Assembly (NCBI GenBank): GCA_041736155.1
Contig: JBGSUL010000039.1
Span: 1 to 46,344 of the forward strand
Source of the DNA: JANPLN01 sp041736155
GTDB lineage: Bacteria > Bdellovibrionota > Bdellovibrionia > Bdellovibrionales > JAGQZY01
Length of the DNA stretch: 46,344 nucleotides
Direction: 5' to 3'
The position numbers and the translations under genes are program-made. Position 1 is the stretch's first letter; the number at the start of each line of letters is the position of its first letter. The notes beneath the pieces were generated by a model. The model had not been told where the DNA came from. It made no database searches and was given only the letters and a program-made list of their open reading frames with translations. This document shows, one piece after another, positions 40,901-46,344 of the stretch.

Positions 40901-43707
40901 TTTAAGACTTCCGTTTTGATGTCAGAGAGGCTTGTCGAAGCTTTGCCATCGACTTTCAGATTCACCACACTCAATTGGGCGCTCGCTCTTGTACCTGCCA
41001 CAACTTTTGTTCCTAAGTAGGTGTTCACGTTATAAACTGTTTCTGATGTAGAAACAGTTTGATACTCACCCATTTGGTCGAGGTAACGCATACGAACGAT
41101 AAGTTGATAAGGACGATCCGCAGCTTGCAACAATTGCGCAACGCTTTGGCCACCTTCTAAAGATTTTTCGCTGACAGAAACTTTGACTAAACCATCTTTG
41201 TCAGTGGATAGACCCTCGATCGTAGCCACTTGATCGCTGTTTGGTAATTGAGTTTGAACTTGCTGCTGAGCTTCTTCGCCAGTGTAAATACCTTTAGCGA
41301 ATTCAAAACCAGCATATTCCTCAGATGTATCAATCGATGCCTCAGCAAAGTAGAAAGACACATCGACCGCTTGGTCTTTAGCACCAACACCATTGGCGTA
41401 CTGGATAAATCCCGACACTTCAAGGTCGTCCACTTTTACAAGGGGTCCTTGTGGTAAAGAAACGCGTGCGCTCATCAATGGCACTTTGAATTCAGAAACT
41501 TCGATATCTCCACCCGCAAGCGGCCAGTAACTGTTCTCTTGTTTGTTCACATACATCTTATATAGACCGAGTGTGATGGTTTGTGGAACGTTCCAAGTAA
41601 ATTGGGCACTTCCGTTTTTCCACTCAAGAGGAAGAGTGAAAGAAACATTGTCATCCGCCACATTGGTGATGGTGACATATTGTGGAAGACTGCTCTCCAC
41701 CGCAGGTTTGAAACCTTTTTGAGTTGGGATCGTGGCCACTAATTGGACGGGTACAGTTTGGCCAGGTTTTACGAGGTTAATACCAACAACAGGCTTAATA
41801 AGAACTTGTTCATCATTAATATCAGCACTGATGAACTCTACGCCCGGAGCGTACATCGCCCAAGAACCTCGGGTTGTGAATGTGCTGCTTGTGAAAGCCA
41901 TATCGTCCGCTGTCGAAGCCGCAACGAAGTAGTTTTGGCCAGCGGTCACACCGCCGTTAGAATTTTCACAGCTTGGAAGATTTGCTTTCGAAAATTTATA
42001 AATACCTTGAGCATTCGTAGTTCCCGTCGTCACAACTGACTTGTCACAACCATACACTTGGATCGCGACATTCGCCGCAGGAAGACCTGTGGAGTAGCTC
42101 GTTACCCATGCAAGTGTTTCTTGAGAGCCTTGTTTTAATTGAATGTTAAAATCTGTTAAAAGCACGAGACCGTATTGAGACACGCTGTCGGCATCTGCCA
42201 AGCTGCTCTTAGTACTGATCACATAAACACCCGATTTGAGCGGGCTTGCGAAAGTGGGAGCAATAAATTGTTTTTTGTTTTTCTCGCCAGTCAAAGCTAC
42301 CACTTCTTGCGAAGAATCAATACCTGCTAGCGCAAAAAGGTCGTAATCTGTTTCTGCATACGTATTGGCTTCGTAAGCAGCAATCAGGTCGATGATTGTT
42401 GGCATTTTAGAAACAGGAACCCATGCTTTTTTAGTACCTGATTTTCTGATGGTGAGAGTTTGGTTCAAGTTCATGACACTAATCGGAAGACCTGTGTTTG
42501 CAGCCACGTTCTTTTCCATGACAGAAAGACCTTGTGCAAATTGTATCACTTCACCGTAAGAACCAAATTTTAATGCATATTGATTGACTGCTAACGCGCG
42601 ATCATCGACGTCGGCGATTCCAGCTGGGAATACAACTGTTGCTGTCGACTCTGGAGCAATCCGAACTTTGAAATCAAGAGAAGTCACTGTGGCATTGTCA
42701 ATATCAACACCCAGTTGTGAGCCGATCCAGCCTAGCCATGAATAAGCTACGCCTTCGCTCGAAGGTTTGGCTGTTTCCATTTTGCCAGATTTAGCATCGA
42801 CATACTGGAATTCTACATTTTTCGCCACAGACCATGGAACGTTTGCGTTGAAGCGAACATCCACGCCATTTTCTGGCATACATGGACCCGTATCCGTGCT
42901 GCGAGAGCAAGTGACATCGGCTGCGAATTGAGGACGAACCTCAAGGACTTGATTGTTTTCGGCAGAGATGGCTCCAGAGGCATAAGCCGACTTTACATTG
43001 GTAATGCTGACATTGATTTCAGCGCCAGGAATTAAATTTTGTTTCGCAGTCACTAAAACCCAATTTTTAGAGCTGGGTGTCGCGTTGCTGTAAACCAAAG
43101 AATAATAGTCATCAAAGGTTTTAAAGAGCGCTTCGCGATCTTGAGTGACGGGGGCTAATGCGATGGTCTCAGAAGGACCGCTTTTTACAGAGTACCACAA
43201 GAAGCTTCCTGCACTGTTATAAAGGGTCTCTGGTTTGATATCCCCATCAAAAACAATCATCAATACAGGGTTGCTTTCGCGCAATTTGCCGTTGAATCCA
43301 GGAACGGCGTAGACAGAAACAACATTGGGTCCCGCCACTGTGAAAGTGTACGGAGCCACTTGAACCTTCGCTCCCGCCGCAGATTGTAATGATTGAACTT
43401 GTGTGATGGAACAAGAAGAACCACCAGGAAGGCCACGGCTTTCACCCCATTCGTCTTTTCCCACTTGCAGATTGTACATCCATACGGTGTTGTTGTCGGC
43501 CCATTGACCGGAACCTTCAACACCCGGATCACACGAAACGGTGAAAGGGTTATCAACTCTTGTCATGGACTCAGAAAACTCAACGCGAATTTGTTCTACA
43601 TCGGGTGTAGAAATTTGCGCCGGACTGTAAGTCACATTGACAGCAAAACTGAGGCTCGCCGTAGCCGAAACTACAAACGCAAGCAACGCTCTTAGGGAAA
43701 GACTCAT
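37906..43707 (-). CDS. Alpha-2-macroglobulin-like protein, thioester-less (1,933 aa)
   Basis: A type I signal peptide (LLAFVVSATASLSFA) precedes a long chain of beta-sandwich MG domains, including a BIG13-like N-terminal segment (IRVEFSESMTR) and the MG1/MG2-like region with SSLPQYVTITNVADDNVSFT. An alpha-2-macroglobulin core follows (NQAEYKPAEMAVAEVTVTPE, FKVFAIATDAASKYGTGDTA, NLPVVARTGDIFPVAVTLQN), then a helical TED-like domain (about 1465-1750) and a receptor-binding-like C-terminus (DLIQVEIKIENPS, GTFQMPPTRAEALYEPGIYG). Where family members carry CxEQ, this one has SPFADFTVENQ without Cys, and no Cys lies later. There is no lipobox. It is divergent from pbpC, the classic A2M/PBP1C pairing thought to protect or repair the envelope. 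Confidence 0.9.
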   Translation of the reverse strand: MSLSLRALLAFVVSATASLSFAVNVTYSPAQISTPDVEQIRVEFSESMTRVDNPFTVSCDPGVEGSGQWADNNTVWMYNLQVGKDEWGESRGLPGGSSCSITQVQSLQSAAGAKVQVAPYTFTVAGPNVVSVYAVPGFNGKLRESNPVLMIVFDGDIKPETLYNSAGSFLWYSVKSGPSETIALAPVTQDREALFKTFDDYYSLVYSNATPSSKNWVLVTAKQNLIPGAEINVSITNVKSAYASGAISAENNQVLEVRPQFAADVTCSRSTDTGPCMPENGVDVRFNANVPWSVAKNVEFQYVDAKSGKMETAKPSSEGVAYSWLGWIGSQLGVDIDNATVTSLDFKVRIAPESTATVVFPAGIADVDDRALAVNQYALKFGSYGEVIQFAQGLSVMEKNVAANTGLPISVMNLNQTLTIRKSGTKKAWVPVSKMPTIIDLIAAYEANTYAETDYDLFALAGIDSSQEVVALTGEKNKKQFIAPTFASPLKSGVYVISTKSSLADADSVSQYGLVLLTDFNIQLKQGSQETLAWVTSYSTGLPAANVAIQVYGCDKSVVTTGTTNAQGIYKFSKANLPSCENSNGGVTAGQNYFVAASTADDMAFTSSTFTTRGSWAMYAPGVEFISADINDEQVLIKPVVGINLVKPGQTVPVQLVATIPTQKGFKPAVESSLPQYVTITNVADDNVSFTLPLEWKNGSAQFTWNVPQTITLGLYKMYVNKQENSYWPLAGGDIEVSEFKVPLMSARVSLPQGPLVKVDDLEVSGFIQYANGVGAKDQAVDVSFYFAEASIDTSEEYAGFEFAKGIYTGEEAQQQVQTQLPNSDQVATIEGLSTDKDGLVKVSVSEKSLEGGQSVAQLLQAADRPYQLIVRMRYLDQMGEYQTVSTSETVYNVNTYLGTKVVAGTRASAQLSVVNLKVDGKASTSLSDIKTEVLKVNANVISEEIFGGLVKNVFEYELENSTWTPSCAVQAGVVNCAVGSLAKGSYVFQVTSKTNGQATYSKFNVDAAGQITGESDYYYDNGSDDRNMKLAANKESYKGGDTAKLSFESPFANCAALVTLERSDVIDAYVDTAACQNQFVNIPVKSELAPNVFASVYLAAGRAQTTISTTDFDLGKPSYRLGFANLKIDWEQYKLNVEVKTNQAEYKPAEMAVAEVTVTPEQGLMLGGDVTLVVIEENILTLRPNETYDLLTSLMGMRDHNVQTINNYSLATSFAQAVEAAESAVVGDEAKAGQEGGSGSEFEQMNRKLFDALVTMQTVPLVNGKATVSFKLNDKLTKFKVFAIATDAASKYGTGDTAYVAAQELQTVANLPVVARTGDIFPVAVTLQNNGAQDGTFKSVVDYVIYGINGVVLAQGTMEKSQAIASNGSQVVRIGDLEIPAGATSATYNVSVYNQNGLLMDRLVDQTQEIKPAIPVTVQEQYMVQMSGTTYDQVVSKDAAAVAGLGSIETSVFSSIVDSASTSIQSSFSASPFADFTVENQILVALIKSSAQNTEALDKVLAEVVSQVDSQGMIKYYPGSAMGSFWMTAEVVQLVAAQPWALARVPANLKAKWRNSFEATLSGGLDPAYLGNSNNAAIGLAAKVKAANVVVMLTSSVNYGSQVVAVLDEVNAVKNLNDLFEETVVDAVVLTSVLKPESTVATSNVMKFVSESLLSSKDSSAIIKSKAQWGWWGYSDEIVMTAKMVRALTAISAKSSDNRLDNLVKGLVDANRTDQWYTTRTKAWVLDGLEAFAAKFEAQPVSGTTTLANTESSVSSMIAWGQGEANKENGFVTQWTDADAKVTVTHSGQGQPWVAITTKAAVPVKGSKTQGLKVSKTVKNITRQDGTYAAGDLIQVEIKIENPSSLSHVGVFDPIPAGANILSEGWGPYNYSQKTYEGYKLYFEFLAEGETTVSYQFQLNNPGTFQMPPTRAEALYEPGIYGALENSTIVVK

Positions 43708-44006
43708 ATAAAGACTCCTCTAGATATAATGTTATGAATGCTTAGTATTTAGAACTGTACCCAACGGGCGGGAAACTAGTCTTGACGGTAAGCAAAGACA
43801 AGAAAAAATATTGATTTGTAAAAAAGTGAATCCTGGTTCCACATAAAATTATGTCTTCGCTATGACGAAACAAGTGACGAAAAATTCAAATATGACGAAC
43901 TCACTTTCCCAAACACAATCCTGACAATCCCGAAGCCCTTACAGATTTTCACTGTGTGGGAGATCCATTTGTTTTTAACATCTCCTATGTTAAACCAGCC
44001 TTCTCT
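43708..44006. promoter_or_regulatory. Divergent control region of A2M and PBP1C genes
   Basis: This gap of about 300 bp contains no gene. GAGGAG serves the A2M start. Three direct copies of tgacgaa occur at 43863, 43875 and 43893, possible binding sites for a regulator acting on pbpC. A weak TTGACG-N17-AAAATA pair at about 43783-43811 on the plus strand is a possible promoter. Confidence 0.35.
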
Positions 44007-46157
44007 ATGCACGAAAGCTTGATTAATAAAAAGATTTTGATCTACGCCATAGGGTTCTGCTTGTTTCTTGTGGGACTCTTTTTATGGGTTTTGTGGGCTA
44101 CACCATCATATATAGATATAAAAAAGCGCGCCATGGGTTCGGATCGTTATCTTCTCTCATCTGATTTGCAATTGATCCAACAACAACGGTCCGACTTTCG
44201 CAAACGCCGCCTGGCCTGGCTTCCTATCAGCTCCTACTCTCAAAATCTGACTAAAGCTGTGGTGCTGGTCGAAGATCAGCGTTTTTACTACCATTGGGGT
44301 GTGGATATTCGCGGCCTTCTACGCGCTGCGAAAGTTCGCTTTCAAGAAGGTCGTCGTCAAGGGGGAAGCACACTCACTATGCAGCTGTGCAATTTGATCC
44401 AACGTGAAGTCTTAGAAGGGGGCCGCCCTATCCAACGAGGACATATCTATTATAAGGCGCGGCAAATCCTTTGTGCCCTGGGGATCGATGCCAAATGGAG
44501 CAAGGACGAAATCCTCGAGAGTTATTTTAATTTGATCCATCTTCGCGGAGAGTCCCAAGGGTTCCAAACGTTTACTCGCTCTTATTGGCAAAAATCACCC
44601 ACCTACTTAAATCTCACCGAAGCCCTGATACTCGCCAATCTGATTCGCTCTCCCAACCGCTCCATCGAAAAATTCGCCACAGTCGTTTGCGAACAAGGGA
44701 AAAAGCTTAAAACGGATTATGATTGTGAAAGTTTTGCTCACGACAGCCAGCCCCGCCCGGCGAGTTCGCAAAATTCGGGCGAAGAATTAGCTCCGCACTT
44801 TTTGCGCAAGCTGATTTCTCTGGGACTGAATGAAAATATGATGAAGAGTTACATAAACCCATCGATCCAGGCTGAAGTGCAAAAAATTCTGGAAAAAAAT
44901 TTGAGCTCCCTCCAGAGTCACAACGTCCACGATATGGCGGCGGTTGTCCTCGACAATAAAACGGGGCAAGTCCTTGCCTATGTGGGGAGTGTTCCCCGTT
45001 ATTCGCAATCTCCCGACGTCGATGGAGCTGACTCGCCTCGCTCTGTGGGTTCCACACTGAAGCCCTTCTTTTATGGAAAAGCCATTGAAGAAAAAGTGAT
45101 CACCGCCGCTTCGATTATCGAAGACGAACCCGCCGCTATTTCGTGGAGCGGGGGACTTTATCGTCCGACCAACTATGATAAAAAATTCCACGGTTCGGTG
45201 ACGGTTCGCCAGGCCTTGGCCTCCTCCCTCAATGTTCCTGCCGTCAAAGTGATTAAGATTTTGGGCTTAAGTGACTCGTATCAAATGCTCAAGCGCATGC
45301 ACATTAGCGATTTAAAACCGCCTGATTTTTATGGTGCTTCCATCGCTCTCGGTGCCATCGATATTCGCCTGCATGAACTCGCCAATGCCTTTCGTGCGTT
45401 GGCCAACAAGGGCCAGTGGTCGCCGCTCATGTGGAGTCCTGATCTCCCTGTCGCAGCTCCTGCCGATGCACAAGATCGACTTCTCTCCGAAGAGAGCGCG
45501 TTTATTATTTCGGATATTCTCGCCGACCCCAATGCGCGTCGTATCGGCTTCCATTGGGATAGCGCTTTAGAGACGAGTTTTTGGACCGCGGTCAAAACGG
45601 GAACAAGTAAAGACATTCGCGACAATTGGTGCATGGGTTATTCCAATGATTACACCGTCGGTGTGTGGGCTGGAAATTTTTCGTCGGAACGAATGACCGG
45701 AGTCAGTGGTGTGACCGGCGCTGGTCCTTCGTGGAATGAAATTATGGGCTTTTTGCATCGTGAAAAACGAAGTGCCCCGCCCGCTCAACCTTCCGGCGTT
45801 GTGCAGAAAAAGATCCAGATGCCGAAAGTGGGCGAAATCAGTGAATACTTTATTCAAGGTACAGAGCCGCAACGGGGTTTTATTCAGATCTCTCCGCGCA
45901 CGGGCGTGAGTTTTCTTTTCCCAATTGATGGCACAACCCTCGTGCGCAACCCGCATCGAAAAAACATGCAGCAAAATATTTTTGTTCGCTACAAAGGGAA
46001 CGCTCCTGCGGGATGTGAGCTTTTTCTCGATGATAAAAAATTGGGACCTTTGAAAAACCCGTTCAAAGTGGTCGATCTCCCTGCTGGCCAACATCATTTT
46101 GCCATCAAAAATGCTGCTGGCGAAATTCTCGACGAAGTTCGTTTTACGCTAAAATAA
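44007..46157 (+). CDS. pbpC: Penicillin-binding protein 1C
   Basis: After a transmembrane anchor (ILIYAIGFCLFLVGLFLWVL) comes a GT51 transglycosylase domain with the catalytic VEDQRFYYHWGVD and GGSTLTMQL. The transpeptidase domain follows, with the active-site Ser in GSTLKPF, the SSLN motif and KTGTS. A C-terminal BiPBP_C domain (about 620-715) ends the protein. This order defines PBP1C. It polymerises and possibly cross-links peptidoglycan in the periplasm. The start is uncertain: ATG at 44007 gives a short cytosolic tail; a GTG at 43956 would add 17 residues; neither has a clear Shine-Dalgarno. Divergent from the A2M gene. Confidence 0.93.
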   Translation: MHESLINKKILIYAIGFCLFLVGLFLWVLWATPSYIDIKKRAMGSDRYLLSSDLQLIQQQRSDFRKRRLAWLPISSYSQNLTKAVVLVEDQRFYYHWGVDIRGLLRAAKVRFQEGRRQGGSTLTMQLCNLIQREVLEGGRPIQRGHIYYKARQILCALGIDAKWSKDEILESYFNLIHLRGESQGFQTFTRSYWQKSPTYLNLTEALILANLIRSPNRSIEKFATVVCEQGKKLKTDYDCESFAHDSQPRPASSQNSGEELAPHFLRKLISLGLNENMMKSYINPSIQAEVQKILEKNLSSLQSHNVHDMAAVVLDNKTGQVLAYVGSVPRYSQSPDVDGADSPRSVGSTLKPFFYGKAIEEKVITAASIIEDEPAAISWSGGLYRPTNYDKKFHGSVTVRQALASSLNVPAVKVIKILGLSDSYQMLKRMHISDLKPPDFYGASIALGAIDIRLHELANAFRALANKGQWSPLMWSPDLPVAAPADAQDRLLSEESAFIISDILADPNARRIGFHWDSALETSFWTAVKTGTSKDIRDNWCMGYSNDYTVGVWAGNFSSERMTGVSGVTGAGPSWNEIMGFLHREKRSAPPAQPSGVVQKKIQMPKVGEISEYFIQGTEPQRGFIQISPRTGVSFLFPIDGTTLVRNPHRKNMQQNIFVRYKGNAPAGCELFLDDKKLGPLKNPFKVVDLPAGQHHFAIKNAAGEILDEVRFTLK

Positions 46158-46204
46158 ATTCGAATTGAAATAGAGGAAAATCGCAAAGTGAGACATTTTT
46201 GCTC

Positions 46205-46225
46205 AGATCCTTCGCTTCGCTCAGA
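46205..46225. repeat. Truncated copy of dispersed repeat next to IS110
   Basis: The arm agatccttcgcttcgctcag ends after an A where other copies read GGA, and the sequence then departs into the leader of the IS110-type gene. This suggests that the left end of the insertion sequence lies at or near 46223-46230. Confidence 0.55.
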
Positions 46226-46302
46226 AATAATGGACGCCCCCTCTTGCCAACGAGGGCTGGTTACCTCAATACAGTAAAACTGTAAACAAAAGGGGGAAAT
46301 CC
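46226..46302 (+). ncRNA. Non-coding leader of IS110-type element, possible bridge RNA region
   Basis: The 77 bp before the transposase ATG contain two short hairpins: ccctc/gaggg (46239-46255 region) and tacagt-aaa-actgta (46270-46284), then AGGGGGA as Shine-Dalgarno. In IS110-group elements the non-coding left end encodes the bridge RNA that programmes target and donor choice. This stretch is shorter than published bridge RNAs, so the RNA may start further left or the IS may belong to the IS1111 group, with the RNA at the right end. Speculative. Confidence 0.25.
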
Positions 46303-46344
46303 ATGAGGAACGTAGTATTTATTGGTTTAGATGTCGATGATAAA
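46303..46344 (+). CDS. Partial IS110-family transposase
   Basis: ATG at 46303 is preceded by AGGGGGA and encodes MRNVVFIGLDVDDK before the window ends. The FIGLDV segment with Asp is the first acidic residue of the RuvC-like DEDD catalytic domain that begins IS110/IS1111 transposases (typical start: VGIDVSK or IGLDVxDK). Only 14 residues are visible, so the family call rests on this motif plus the leader. Confidence 0.6.
   Translation, partial: MRNVVFIGLDVDDK

Noticed and set aside
45567..46097. 176-aa minus-strand frame
   Set aside because: Antisense to the pbpC C-terminus; no motif, no start signal.

Overview
The window looks like chromosomal DNA from a Bdellovibrio-like bacterium (Bdellovibrionota, moderate to low GC). 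This is inferred from the gene mix, not from a marker gene. It has a TIGR02147/DUF4423 regulator, a core Agl/Glt gliding-type machinery, a sigma-54 gene plus a short FHA-type sigma-54 activator, GYF+PilZ architecture, many small lipoproteins and many intergenic palindromic repeats. Nearly all genes are on the minus strand.

Layout. (1) 1-5,960, accessory: a partial transposase at the left edge abuts a 3'-truncated TIGR02147 gene, followed by two lipoproteins, a secreted protein, a Nudix hydrolase, a short RsmI-like methyltransferase, a DUF2092-type periplasmic protein with an 87-aa partner, and a REP-associated transposase (RAYT) bracketed by inverted copies of its palindrome. (2) 5,954-9,102: rpoN, lptB and an LptC-LptA fusion (LPS export). 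(3) 9,188-9,913: a GYF+PilZ protein on the plus strand. (4) 9,950-21,364: a tightly overlapping operon encoding a TolQ/TolR-type proton channel (AglR/Q/S-like), an FHA/TonB transenvelope protein (GltG-like), TPR proteins (GltC/D/E-like) and two outer-membrane beta-barrels (GltA/B-like). (5) 21,366-26,852: kdsC, a beta-barrel protein, kdsD, pyrG, kdsB and engB, i.e. Kdo synthesis and activation with its CTP supply. (6) 27,200-32,473: FHA-sigma-54 activator, FliL-like membrane protein, polA, a 44-aa lipoprotein, ftsB. (7) 32,519-37,711: eno, an uncharacterised regulator-like protein, a CpaF ATPase, a cupredoxin-fold protein, a small protein, an SRPBCC protein. (8) 37,906-46,157: a giant alpha-2-macroglobulin-like protein divergent from penicillin-binding protein 1C. 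(9) The right edge enters an IS110-type transposase.

How the parts fit: Kdo synthesis (kdsB-pyrG-kdsD-kdsC) and LPS export (lptCA-lptB-rpoN) look like one envelope locus into which the gliding-type module is set. The A2M/PBP1C pair is a second envelope module. At least three unrelated palindromic repeat families sit in intergenic gaps. One flanks the RAYT, and one lies directly beside the IS110 gene. The most unusual items are the RAYT with its own palindromes and no tyrosine at the expected position, the LptC-LptA fusion, PolA with a decayed proofreading domain, an A2M without thioester or lipobox, and the inverted-repeat element in the engB leader.
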